From Gammaproteobacteria bacterium (GTDB lineage: Bacteria > Pseudomonadota > Gammaproteobacteria > Xanthomonadales > SZUA-36): DNA of 64,000 bases. Below are positions 25,353-34,244 of the stretch, in pieces. Each line of letters opens with the position of its first letter. Positions within the stretch are counted from its first letter, which is position 1. Below the pieces are notes generated by a model. The model ran no database searches. It had not been told where the DNA came from and saw nothing but the letters and a program-made list of their open reading frames with translations. A program made the translations under genes and the position numbers. Location: assembly GCA_021772915.1 (NCBI GenBank), contig JAJFLB010000012.1:62001-126000 (forward strand), in the 5' to 3' direction.

Positions 25353-27812
25353 ATGAAAAGTGTAAGCAAAACCATTATCGCAATAATCATTCTAGCCTTG
25401 TCCGTCGGCATCGCTCCGCCAGTTGCAGCCCAGAGCGTACTGGAAGAAGTCGTTGTTACGGCACAGAAACGTGAAGAGAACCTGCAGGATGTCGGTCTCG
25501 CGATCTCGGCGTTTTCAGGTGATCAAATGCGCGCCCTTGGTGTTCAGAAGAGTTTTGATATTGCCGGGTTTACCCCAGGTGTACATATCAGCGGAAACCT
25601 TGCCGGTCAAAACACACAATTCTCCATTCGCGGTGTTACCCAGAATGACTTTAACGACATCATCGAATCCCCGAACGCCGTTTACCTGGATGAAGGTTAT
25701 ATCGCCGTTGCCCAGGCACAAACGTTCGCAGCCTTTGACATTGACCGTGTGGAAATTCTCAAGGGTCCGCAAGGAACCCTGTTTGGTCGAAATGCAACCG
25801 GTGGTCTTGTCCAATACGTCAGCAAGAAACCAAGTTTCGACAAATCGGAAGGGTATGTCGATGTAACGTATGGATTTTTTGATTCAGCAGCGGATGCGGA
25901 GCAACAAAAACTGGAGGCCGCCATTGGTGGACCGCTGAGCGATACGGTGGCCGCGCGGTTCGCGGTTTATTACAACCAACATGACGGTTACCTCAAGAAT
26001 TTGTACCCATTGGCAGCACTCGGTGGCGGCACCTTTGGTGGTGGTACCGGTAACTCTCCGGGTGCGGGTGCTGGTGCGGATCTGGGTGATGACGACACCA
26101 AGGCGTTTCGTGGCACCGTCTCATTCAAACCCGCTGAAAACACATTTGTAAATGTGTCGTTAAATTACGCGAAGAGTGAAGTGGCCACAGGCCCCTACCA
26201 GTCTAAACCCACCATTGGTGTATTCGACAGTTCCGGTGAATTGGTCAATGTCCTCGACGTTGATCCGGGTGAAATCCGTGCCAGCATTGCCGCAGACGGT
26301 TCCGACTTCGGATCGGACCAGGGCAACTCGGGTGTGTTTGGCTTTCCCTTTGGTCGGCCGGTACCCGGTGGTGACTTCTTTGGCTACATTGATCCGGACG
26401 GCGAAGACTTCACGACCTCGGGAGATTTTGCTTTCGAGAACAACGGCTTCACAGAGACCTGGGGCATTAATTTCCGCTTGGAACATGAACTGAGCAATGG
26501 CATTGCGTTTACCTCGATTTCAGATTTTAAAGACTACGAGAAATTGCTGTTCATCGACGTTGATTCAGCCCCTGTGAACCAACTGGCCAACTACGCCGGT
26601 GTCGATGCGACCAGTTTTACCCAGGAGTTCCGCTTCAACGGTAAGACCGATAAGGTGACCTGGGTTGCAGGCTTGTTTTTCCTTGATATTGATAATGATT
26701 CTGACAACGGTCTGAAGGGTCCGACCAACAGTCTGCCGGCACTATTTGGACCTCTCTTTCCTTTTCCCGCAGGTGTCGATATTGGCGTACAGGCGACATT
26801 GAAGACAAAATCTTATTCACTTTTCGGTCAGGCAGACTGGAATGTAGCGGAGAACATTACCTTGATTACGGGATTCCGCTATGTGCTTGAAGAAAAGGAT
26901 TTTTCCATGCGCCAGGGATTCTGGCCCAATCCCGGTAATTTCGCCGTTAACGTGGGTGACCCGTTTATCGACATCCGCAGGGATTTCCTGGGGCTGGATT
27001 CGCGCTTCACCGACGATTTCTCTGATCCGATGTGGACCGGCAAGCTGCAACTCAACTGGAGTGCGAGTGATGACCTGCTGGTATACGCGGGCCTGAATCG
27101 TGGTGTCAAGGCCGCCAGCTTCAATGCACCTATCCCGGGTGGACTGGGATTCCCGGACACTTTCCTGCCCTATAAGAAAGAAGTCCTTTACACGCTTGAA
27201 GGTGGCTTCAAGAAGAGCCTCCACGACGGCAGGACACGTATACAGCTTGACGCGTTCTATTACGATTACAAGGATTACCAGACCTTCCTGTTTACTGGTG
27301 TCGCCGGTGTTGTGATCAATAATGACGCAGACAACTACGGGCTGGAATTCCAGGTTCAATCTAACCCTGCCGAAGGCTGGGATTTGATGTTTGGCGCGTC
27401 CTGGTTTAACGCGACGGTAAAGGACGTGCCCTTACGCATTAATTCCCCGTTACCGACGCGGGATGTGGATCCGAATTATGCGCCGGAATTTCAGGCATCG
27501 GGAATGGTGCGCTACTCGTGGAATGCTCTGGGTGGAAGCATGGCAATCCTGGCGGATGGCAGGTATTCGGACGAGTATTTCTACAATCTGCGTAACTTTG
27601 ACGCCGACAAATTCGACGACTACTTCGAGGTCAATACACGCCTGACGTGGCTGAGCGGAGACTCACGCTGGGAAGTTGCGCTGATGATCAATAATCTTAC
27701 GGATGAACGTATCGGTATCCAGGGATTCGATCTGGCGACCTTGTGTGGCTGCAATGAAATCTCGTTCAAGCCACCACGGTGGTATGCCCTCAACGTGAGA
27801 TACTCGTTCTGA
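25353..27812 (+). CDS. TonB-dependent outer-membrane receptor
   Basis: 819 residues. The signal peptide (1-26, ending VAAQ) is followed by the TonB-box region LEEVVVTAQKREENLQDV. The plug domain (~45-160) has FSIRGVTQNDF and VEILKGPQGTLFGRNATGG. The remainder is a 22-strand-type barrel ending in RWYALNVRYSF, with the terminal Phe needed for outer-membrane assembly. This subclass, common in sphingomonads and marine gammaproteobacteria, often takes up complex organic molecules, not only siderophores. The two following plus-strand genes encode a GMC dehydrogenase, which suggests that the imported molecule is an alcohol oxidised in the periplasm. A 277-bp leader precedes it with no Fur-like box that I can recognise. 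Confidence 0.92.
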   Translation: MKSVSKTIIAIIILALSVGIAPPVAAQSVLEEVVVTAQKREENLQDVGLAISAFSGDQMRALGVQKSFDIAGFTPGVHISGNLAGQNTQFSIRGVTQNDFNDIIESPNAVYLDEGYIAVAQAQTFAAFDIDRVEILKGPQGTLFGRNATGGLVQYVSKKPSFDKSEGYVDVTYGFFDSAADAEQQKLEAAIGGPLSDTVAARFAVYYNQHDGYLKNLYPLAALGGGTFGGGTGNSPGAGAGADLGDDDTKAFRGTVSFKPAENTFVNVSLNYAKSEVATGPYQSKPTIGVFDSSGELVNVLDVDPGEIRASIAADGSDFGSDQGNSGVFGFPFGRPVPGGDFFGYIDPDGEDFTTSGDFAFENNGFTETWGINFRLEHELSNGIAFTSISDFKDYEKLLFIDVDSAPVNQLANYAGVDATSFTQEFRFNGKTDKVTWVAGLFFLDIDNDSDNGLKGPTNSLPALFGPLFPFPAGVDIGVQATLKTKSYSLFGQADWNVAENITLITGFRYVLEEKDFSMRQGFWPNPGNFAVNVGDPFIDIRRDFLGLDSRFTDDFSDPMWTGKLQLNWSASDDLLVYAGLNRGVKAASFNAPIPGGLGFPDTFLPYKKEVLYTLEGGFKKSLHDGRTRIQLDAFYYDYKDYQTFLFTGVAGVVINNDADNYGLEFQVQSNPAEGWDLMFGASWFNATVKDVPLRINSPLPTRDVDPNYAPEFQASGMVRYSWNALGGSMAILADGRYSDEYFYNLRNFDADKFDDYFEVNTRLTWLSGDSRWEVALMINNLTDERIGIQGFDLATLCGCNEISFKPPRWYALNVRYSF

Positions 27813-27898
27813 AAACGAACCCGGCGACCCGCCTTCACCGGCGGGTCGCCATGGAGCCTGCCTGGTAGTCGGCCGGTCAGTTACGGTAACAGGAGCAC

Positions 27899-28468
27899 AT
27901 GGATTACCGTCATTCACGACGTACTTTTATCCGCACTTCCGGTATTGGTTTACTGGGCTTCTGCGTCGCTGGCTGTCAGCAGGACCTCACACCCGAACAA
28001 GCACGTAAGCAGGGAATTCCCTTTAATGTCTTGAGCACGGAAGAAGTGCAAACCCTGGAAGCACTTGGTGAAACCCTGCTTCCCGGTAGCGCGGTCTCGG
28101 GTCTCGCTCATTTCATTGATCACCAACTGTTTGCCCCACATCATGAGCAAATGCTGATCATCAAGTACCTGGGCGCCAGCCCACCGTTTACATCCTTTTA
28201 TAGTGGGGGTTTGGCAGCATTGAACAATACGGCACGGGTGCAATACGGGCAACGGTATACGGGGTTGGCTGATGAGCAGCGGGTTGAGCTGGTTGGACGA
28301 ATTGCCGAGGCCAATCCACCGGACTGGGTCGGGCCACCGGCGCCATTTTTCTATTTCGTTTTGCGCAACGACGTCGTGGATGTTGTCTACGGCACCCGGG
28401 AAGGCGTAGAAAGCCTGGGTCTTCCTTACATGGCACATATCGAGCCACCGAGCCGGTGGGGTGAATGA
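27899..28468 (+). CDS. Tat-exported lipoprotein, gluconate 2-dehydrogenase subunit 3 family
   Basis: 189 residues. The N-terminus has a twin-arginine motif SRRTFIRTSG (6-15) followed by a hydrophobic stretch and a lipobox VAGC with Cys26, so it should be exported folded and lipid-anchored. The body (LSTEEVQTLEALGETLLPG, ARVQYGQRYTGLADEQR) is the small-subunit fold that accompanies GMC-type dehydrogenases. It overlaps the GMC gene by 4 nt (ATGA). Because the GMC protein has no signal of its own, this subunit probably carries it through the Tat pore. Confidence 0.85.
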   Translation: MDYRHSRRTFIRTSGIGLLGFCVAGCQQDLTPEQARKQGIPFNVLSTEEVQTLEALGETLLPGSAVSGLAHFIDHQLFAPHHEQMLIIKYLGASPPFTSFYSGGLAALNNTARVQYGQRYTGLADEQRVELVGRIAEANPPDWVGPPAPFFYFVLRNDVVDVVYGTREGVESLGLPYMAHIEPPSRWGE

Positions 28469-30045
28469 CAGCCGTACCGGAAAAAATCGATGCCGTCATC
28501 GTCGGCTCGGGTGCTGCAGGCAGTGCGATGGCCGCCCGTTTGGCAGCGGGTGGCAAGCAGGTTGTTATTCTTGAAGCCGGGCCCGAGCGTAAAAACAAGG
28601 ACCTCATCAGCTCGGCTCTTTGGGCGCGACGACTCAAATGGAGTGGTGCACCGGTAGTTGAGGAAGGTGAAAACCCCGTGGGCTACGTATTTAACGCGGG
28701 TTACGGCCTTGGTGGTAGTGCCATGCACCACTACGCGGTCTGGCCACGGCTCCACCCGGAGGATTTTCACCTGCGTAGCCGCTATGACCGGGGGCAGGAC
28801 TGGCCAATAAGCTATGACGATTTGCAGCCGTTCTACGACCAGGTTCAAAGCGAAGCCGGGATTGCAGGAGATGCAGAGGCGGAAATATGGCGGCCACCGG
28901 GTGCACCCTATCCGATGCCGCCGGTACCCCTTTTCCCCCAGGGGCAGATCCTTGCACACGGGTTTGAGAAACTGGGTATGCATACTGCACCTTTGCCTTT
29001 GGCGGTTACCACCAACAGCTACAACAACCGGGCGGTTTGTGTTTGGGACGGCTGGTGTGATGCGGGCTGTCCCATTGGCGCGCTCGCCAATCCGCTGACC
29101 ATTGACCTGCCAATTGCCAAGGCCCACGGCACCATCATCAGGACCGATTCCACCGTGGTCCGGATTTTGACGACCGACAACGGCGAGTTTGTGACCGGGG
29201 TGGAGTTTGTTGACGGCGACGGGAATACCTCGAGGCTGATGGCCGACCTTGTGATTCTGGCCGCGTTCAGTGTGCAGAATCCCCGCTTAATGCTGGTTTC
29301 CGCGACCCGGAAACATCCCGACGGACTGGGTAACTCCAGCGGACGGGTCGGGATGGCCGTAATGACTCACCCGGCTGGTAGCGTATACGGTTTGTTTGAT
29401 GAAAAAACCTACTGTCACATGGGGGCCACGGGTGGTCAGCTGATTAACCAGGATGGCTACGACAAGCTTACCCATGCCGAGACAGGTGCCTTCGGTAGCT
29501 ACCAGTGGCTCATTGCGCAGGCGGTCAAACCCAATGACCTGCTGGGTATCGGAATGAGCCGGCCGGATTTGTTTGGCAATGATCTGCACGTCTTCATGAA
29601 AGATGCTGCACAGCACATTGCCTCCATGACCGTGGTCGCAGAAGACCTGCCCGTAACGACCAACGCCGTTGAATTGGACACGACAACTGACCGGTTTGGT
29701 GTTCCCCTGGCAAGGGTCTCTCATACCACCCATGTTGATTCCAGGACCTTGTGGCAATCAGCCATGCAAGAAGGCCAGACTATTTTCAAGGCAGCCGGTG
29801 CCCGTGAAGTCTGGACCGGACCGCAAGCCCCCATGCATATCATGGGTGGCACCGCCATGGGCCAAAACCCGGAAAATTCAGTCTGTAACGAATATGGACA
29901 GACACATGACATACCCAATCTGGTTATCGTGGGTGCTGGTCTTTTCCCCACCAGTGCGGCTGTTAATCCGACCTTTAGTATCCTGGCGCTTACGGCGCGT
30001 TCCAGCGGGTATCTGTTGGATAACTGGAATTCAGTTATTCAATGA
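28465..30045 (+). CDS. GMC family FAD-dependent oxidoreductase
   Basis: 526 residues. The Rossmann motif VIVGSGAAGSAMAARL (11-26) with ILEAGPE binds FAD. The middle has GYGLGGSAMHHYAVWPR. The C-terminal domain has HIMGGTAMGQNPENSV with the catalytic His, and NPTFSILALTARS with the second catalytic residue (Asn). It oxidises an alcohol, sugar or polycyclic hydroxyl group and passes electrons to a carrier. A short Cys-rich stretch (VCVWDGWCDAGCPIG) sits mid-protein; this is typical of membrane-linked gluconate/sorbitol-type dehydrogenases, where a 3Fe-4S cluster may form. No cytochrome subunit is encoded nearby. The substrate is unknown. Confidence 0.85.
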   Translation: MTAVPEKIDAVIVGSGAAGSAMAARLAAGGKQVVILEAGPERKNKDLISSALWARRLKWSGAPVVEEGENPVGYVFNAGYGLGGSAMHHYAVWPRLHPEDFHLRSRYDRGQDWPISYDDLQPFYDQVQSEAGIAGDAEAEIWRPPGAPYPMPPVPLFPQGQILAHGFEKLGMHTAPLPLAVTTNSYNNRAVCVWDGWCDAGCPIGALANPLTIDLPIAKAHGTIIRTDSTVVRILTTDNGEFVTGVEFVDGDGNTSRLMADLVILAAFSVQNPRLMLVSATRKHPDGLGNSSGRVGMAVMTHPAGSVYGLFDEKTYCHMGATGGQLINQDGYDKLTHAETGAFGSYQWLIAQAVKPNDLLGIGMSRPDLFGNDLHVFMKDAAQHIASMTVVAEDLPVTTNAVELDTTTDRFGVPLARVSHTTHVDSRTLWQSAMQEGQTIFKAAGAREVWTGPQAPMHIMGGTAMGQNPENSVCNEYGQTHDIPNLVIVGAGLFPTSAAVNPTFSILALTARSSGYLLDNWNSVIQ

Positions 30046-30118
30046 ATACGGCCGATCCGCGTTATCCTTTGTTGCCAGGGTTAGATCCAGGTTAATTTCA
30101 GACACGTGCTAATGATTT

Positions 30119-30166
30119 CTAGCCTGCATATTTCACCAGTATCGGCTGGTGAAATATGCAGGCTAG
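30119..30166. repeat. Perfect 21-bp-arm palindrome bounded by CTAG
   Basis: The left arm (30119-30139, starting CTAGCCTGCATATTTCACC) and right arm (30146-30166) are perfectly complementary around a 6-nt loop TATCGG. The sequence matches the termini of the element at 10867 with a few substitutions. It lies between convergent genes. The last codon (TAG) of the minus-strand redoxin gene lies in the right arm. It resembles a collapsed copy of the element in which both terminal repeats have come together, and as RNA it would be a very stable hairpin ending both transcripts. Confidence 0.6.
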
Positions 30167-30888
30167 GCTGATCCACCATTTTCAACCCCTGTGCTGTCTG
30201 TTTGCTTTCGGGCTGCATAATACCGGTCCGCGGCCCGATGGGTTGGCAGCAAGCTTGGTGCAGCACGAATAAAATCCCAGACTGCCACTACCCCGGAGCG
30301 CCACAGGATTTTGGCTGTAAGCCATACCGACGGATAGTGTAAATCGTCGGTCAAGGTATGTTGATTGGCCTCAACACCCGGGCGCCGGCCAAGGACCGTG
30401 TCGAGTTCCGGAATGCTAAGCCAGTCACAGCGGTAGGCTACCTCACCGGCAGGGTTCAACAGGTAGACCATATTGGGCAAACTGCCGTAAGCGCGGTGCA
30501 TATCGCCGCTGAGATTATCGACCGCGACCGTTCGCGATTCGCCGTAATCACGGTGTAGAGAACCCGCCAAGGCAATTTTTTGATCCATGTCCCGATGGGC
30601 TGGCCGGCGGTGTCCAGGGTGTGCCTCACGGACGTAAACAACCAGCCATTCGAGATCCGGGTACTTCTGTTTCAGACCGCCAATCTTGCCGACATTTCTC
30701 GCATACATCATGCATGAAACACTGGCGGTCTCGACGACCAGCCAGCGTCCCCTGAAAGACGATAATCTCACCGGGCTACCATCCAGCCCGGTGAGTTCAA
30801 AGTCAGGTGCCGGTTCACCGACCTCTGGGCCCGGAAACCGCGTCAAATCGTAATCGGACAAGTTGAAGCGGCTAAGATTGTAGGTCAT
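30163..30888 (-). CDS. Deiodinase-like (Dio-like) thioredoxin-fold protein
   Basis: 241 residues. The N-terminus is AhpC/TSA-like (GEPAPDFELTGLDGSPVRLS). Then comes TASVSCMMYARNVGKIGGL with Cys59 (TGC), followed by WLVVYVREAHPG (81-92). The block VVYxREAHP is the hallmark of iodothyronine-deiodinase-family proteins, in which selenocysteine or cysteine sits where Cys59 is. Bacterial Dio-like proteins of this kind are poorly characterised reductases. It is the last gene of the RND/DUF1302/DUF1329 operon (12-bp gap), so it probably works with envelope transport or substrate reduction; no signal peptide is seen. The ~60-residue basic C-terminal tail is unusual. The stop codon is in the adjacent palindrome. 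Confidence 0.65.
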   Translation of the reverse strand: MTYNLSRFNLSDYDLTRFPGPEVGEPAPDFELTGLDGSPVRLSSFRGRWLVVETASVSCMMYARNVGKIGGLKQKYPDLEWLVVYVREAHPGHRRPAHRDMDQKIALAGSLHRDYGESRTVAVDNLSGDMHRAYGSLPNMVYLLNPAGEVAYRCDWLSIPELDTVLGRRPGVEANQHTLTDDLHYPSVWLTAKILWRSGVVAVWDFIRAAPSLLPTHRAADRYYAARKQTDSTGVENGGSA

Positions 30889-30900
30889 ACGAGTCCGCGG

Positions 30901-32217
30901 TCAGCGACCGGCCTTGCGCAGGTTTTGTACGGAAAACAGTTTTGGCTGATTGACATCATCGGTCACCTGGCTTTTGAACTGCAACGTGGTGCAATGATTG
31001 GCCTGGACGTCGATAACCAGCGCGAAGTCATCCAGCGCGACCCCCTTGCCCAGGTTAACGGGCAGATGATGATCAGAGTGCGCCTTGCCGATCGGGAACC
31101 ATTTCCACATATCACCCTTGCGGTCATAAGTGACCAGAGAGGCCATGGTCATCGTTTGTGAATCGAGGTTGATGACCCGCTTGCCGATCGGATGGTTGGG
31201 GTCCTTTGGTCGGCCGACCAGCGTAAAGCTCTTGCGCAACTGGTAGGTCACCTTGGGGAAACAGTTTCCCTGGCCCTCGACGTCGATGAATTTGTAGCCG
31301 TCGGGATCATTCTTGGGTACGTCCGCCAGGTCCATATCGTTGTGATAATAAAACGGCAATAGCAGGTTGCGGGTGCCTGCATACTCCCAGGTGTAATCCG
31401 TCACCCGGCCGTTATAACCCTCGAAGTCCTCAATCATCAGGTCACTGCCCAAAAATGCGTCGGTGATTTGACCTGCAGCCAGACGGCGGACGCGGCGCTG
31501 AAAGCCGACGTACAGCCAGGCGTTGTCACGCTTGGTGTCGTCCTGGTAGCGGTGGATCAGAATCTGGGTGTTGGCCAGATCAAAAGGTTCCTTCACGATA
31601 CCGTAAATGCCGCGGTAGATTTCTCCGGGATTATTTTCATAGGCTGGTCTGGGGTCGAAGGTAACCCGATGGTTGTGGTTAATGAAATGCCACTCAAACT
31701 TAAGTTGACGCTCAACCTTGGCGGTTTTTACATTGCGGAAAGTCCACCAGAATGGATAGATGGTTTCGCTGTCACCGGAGTTAAAGCCGTATTGATAGTC
31801 CCACACGAGTTTCTGCCCCGCCAATGGGTCATCTGCCCGAGGTTCCTGGGGGAATGCACGACCCGCTACGAAGTTATTCAGTGTGCCGTTCTCAGCAAGC
31901 GTTACACCACCGGCGTGCTGACGCGTCGCTGCAACATAGTCTTCACTGAGTGGGAAGTCAGTGGTCGGTGCAGTTCGAATCGTAACCCAGCCGTCTTTGA
32001 CAAACCTGAACAAGGCTTCATCAAGTATCGCCTGGAATTGGTCAGCATTATTTTGATCAATGACTACACCCGGGCTATAACCATCCGCTGTAGGTGTCCA
32101 GTCATTGTAAGGATAAAAGGACCTGTTGATATCTTCCTCGGTAAATGATTCGGCTGCAACGGTCTGCGCAAGCCCGAGCATGCCGATGATCAATGCTTTT
32201 AATATGGCGTGTTTCAT
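30901..32217 (-). CDS. DUF1329 family exported protein
   Basis: 438 residues. The signal peptide is 1-22 (MLGLAQTVAA). The body has the family signature DLMIEDFEGYNGRVTDYTWEY and the YRGIYGIVKEPF region, and ends in a GKGVALDDFALVIDVQ block. DUF1329 proteins fold like LolA/LolB and are thought to carry hydrophobic cargo between membranes. They are nearly always encoded with DUF1302 and an MMPL/RND pump, as here (gaps of 12 bp and 2 bp). I infer a periplasmic chaperone for a lipophilic molecule. Confidence 0.88.
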   Translation of the reverse strand: MKHAILKALIIGMLGLAQTVAAESFTEEDINRSFYPYNDWTPTADGYSPGVVIDQNNADQFQAILDEALFRFVKDGWVTIRTAPTTDFPLSEDYVAATRQHAGGVTLAENGTLNNFVAGRAFPQEPRADDPLAGQKLVWDYQYGFNSGDSETIYPFWWTFRNVKTAKVERQLKFEWHFINHNHRVTFDPRPAYENNPGEIYRGIYGIVKEPFDLANTQILIHRYQDDTKRDNAWLYVGFQRRVRRLAAGQITDAFLGSDLMIEDFEGYNGRVTDYTWEYAGTRNLLLPFYYHNDMDLADVPKNDPDGYKFIDVEGQGNCFPKVTYQLRKSFTLVGRPKDPNHPIGKRVINLDSQTMTMASLVTYDRKGDMWKWFPIGKAHSDHHLPVNLGKGVALDDFALVIDVQANHCTTLQFKSQVTDDVNQPKLFSVQNLRKAGR

Positions 32218-32229
32218 AATGGCCTCCTG

Positions 32230-34242
32230 TTAGAACCGATACCGAAGTGTCAGTTGAAATTCATCTTCATTGATACCCATACCAAATGGACCTGCACGGA
32301 AGCGTCCAATGGGCTCGAATCCGCTTAGCCCCAAACTGCTGAAGGGCGCGCCACACAGTGGCGAACCTGCGGCTGCAAGGGGTGGTGCGCACGTAAATGG
32401 CGGGAAGGGGTTCGCTCCGCGATTATCATCGAACACCCGGGCACCATCACCAAACTTCAGGTTCAGCGCGGCGATAAAACGCCAGTTATCACTGATTTTC
32501 CAGTCAACTGACGGCGAAACAACACCACTATTCGCCCCAAAATCGTAGGCTGTGAGAATCTGTGGTGTCAACCGGTCATTAAGGTAGTTGCCCTGGAATA
32601 AAAAGGTCGCAATATAATTATTCTTCCAGTCGACCATGCCGACATCGGATAATGTCGGTACGCCCTGCGCATTAGTGCGCTGCAATTGATGATCCAGCAA
32701 ATGTTGGCCGAAGACCTGCAGAGATAGCAGGTATGCCCGGCTCTTGTTCAAAAACGGTATGAAAGTCGGCCGGTCGATACCGATGACCCAACGAACGACA
32801 TCCGATTCCGAAAACAGCCGTCCCTCGAGTGTGTTTGGAAATTCTTCACCGGAAGTGTGCGCGACTTCGACGCGAAATGCAGACTTCATGGATTCAACAT
32901 AAAAGTCGGCAGATGCACCTACCATGGTCAGGCGGGGAAAGTCGATATCAAATGCCAGGGCATAGGGGTGGAACTGCGCTTCGGGTGGTGGTGTGAACGG
33001 GTTGTCTGATGCTATACCACCTCTGAGTGAAGGCATTTGTGAGGTGTAGCGCAGTACGTTGAAAGAGAATCCTACCCCATTCATGACCCCTTCGATACGG
33101 AACCCATAGTCGTCCGCGCCGGGCTTGTTGGCCTGGCGTATTCCGAGCGCGTGGGAAGGGAAATCCACCGCCAGTCCCGTATCCGGGAAGTTCCACACCG
33201 TACAGCCGTTATCCCAGCAGTTGTTCATAGCCCTGAAGAAGTTACCCGCGCCGATGATTGCATAGGGCTCGCCACCCTGGCCCAGATTGTTGGGTCGAAA
33301 GTCCTCGAATTTCCAAATGGCCTGGAAATTCAGGTCTTCAAATCCGGCTGTGGCACCGGCACGATACTCCATGTTGAAAATACCCATTGGTATGCGGATA
33401 TCCTCTAGCTCATCAAAGATATTGTGACGTGAAAAGTCGACCGGGTTTATGACATCCAGAACACGAAACAGGTCTGTTCTGCCCCATACAACCTGCTGCC
33501 GACCGATGCGAAAGCCAAGTTCATTTCCCCCATCGAAGGCCATCGTGGCATCCAGGTAAAACTCGCGGATGAAATCAAGTCTGCTGTTAAACTCGGAAAA
33601 ACGCAGCTCGTCCTCATCATCATCCATATAGCCATCGATGCAGCCCCGATTGTCGATGTCGCAGGGACGTGTCGGGTAGGCAAGTACGACGCCACCATTT
33701 TCAAAGTTGTGCACGTCTTCCCCGACCAGACCCAGACCAGTGTTTGGATTGCCGACGCCAATGTGCCCACCAGGTACGCCGGGCAAAGGTATTGCGCCAG
33801 TGGCAGTTGGTGGTGGGAAGACACCTGCATAGCAGGGGTTTGTAGACGGTGGGAAAGGTGGTGTAGTCGGGTTGCCGGTAGCGAGAATGCCGAAAAAAGC
33901 GGGGTTGCCCGGTGCTGGAAAACACACCGAGCGACCAGAGTTTTTTCCAAACTCGTCATCGTTCAGATCATAGACGGCATCATAGCTGCCACGGAAAGTT
34001 CCGTTGAACGAAACCTCGGAGAAAAGCCCTGAAGAACTCCATGCTTTTGATAACTCTAGCTGCAGGGTAGTTCTTGATTTTGTAATGCCAACACCGTGGG
34101 CACGGGTAAAAGTCGCGTTTTCAATGAACCCTCGGAACTCAGTGTCTTGAGCAGACGTCAGGGGTACGAACGCCAGCGTCGCGACAAGGCATGCCAGGAT
34201 AAATCGCGTGGTAGTGAAAAGTACTGTTCTCTTAAGGTTCAC
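32230..34242 (-). CDS. DUF1302 family outer-membrane protein
   Basis: 670 residues with a signal peptide (1-31, ending SAQ). Alternating strands, Gly/Asn-rich loops and the C-terminal NEDEFQLTLRYRF (aromatic end) show an outer-membrane beta-barrel. The region IGRQQVVWGRTDLFRVLDVINPVDFSRHN is a recognisable DUF1302 block. Two proline/glycine-rich stretches (~115-160) are probably surface loops, and paired cysteines occur there and near the C-terminus. It is probably the outer-membrane channel for the RND pump encoded immediately upstream (2 bp) and the DUF1329 chaperone downstream. The direction of transport is unproven. Confidence 0.88.
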   Translation of the reverse strand: MNLKRTVLFTTTRFILACLVATLAFVPLTSAQDTEFRGFIENATFTRAHGVGITKSRTTLQLELSKAWSSSGLFSEVSFNGTFRGSYDAVYDLNDDEFGKNSGRSVCFPAPGNPAFFGILATGNPTTPPFPPSTNPCYAGVFPPPTATGAIPLPGVPGGHIGVGNPNTGLGLVGEDVHNFENGGVVLAYPTRPCDIDNRGCIDGYMDDDEDELRFSEFNSRLDFIREFYLDATMAFDGGNELGFRIGRQQVVWGRTDLFRVLDVINPVDFSRHNIFDELEDIRIPMGIFNMEYRAGATAGFEDLNFQAIWKFEDFRPNNLGQGGEPYAIIGAGNFFRAMNNCWDNGCTVWNFPDTGLAVDFPSHALGIRQANKPGADDYGFRIEGVMNGVGFSFNVLRYTSQMPSLRGGIASDNPFTPPPEAQFHPYALAFDIDFPRLTMVGASADFYVESMKSAFRVEVAHTSGEEFPNTLEGRLFSESDVVRWVIGIDRPTFIPFLNKSRAYLLSLQVFGQHLLDHQLQRTNAQGVPTLSDVGMVDWKNNYIATFLFQGNYLNDRLTPQILTAYDFGANSGVVSPSVDWKISDNWRFIAALNLKFGDGARVFDDNRGANPFPPFTCAPPLAAAGSPLCGAPFSSLGLSGFEPIGRFRAGPFGMGINEDEFQLTLRYRF

Positions 34243-34244
34243 TT

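Noticed and set aside
30163-30888. Selenocysteine at the deiodinase active site
   Set aside because: The codon at position 59 is TGC (Cys), not an in-frame TGA, and no SECIS-like hairpin follows.
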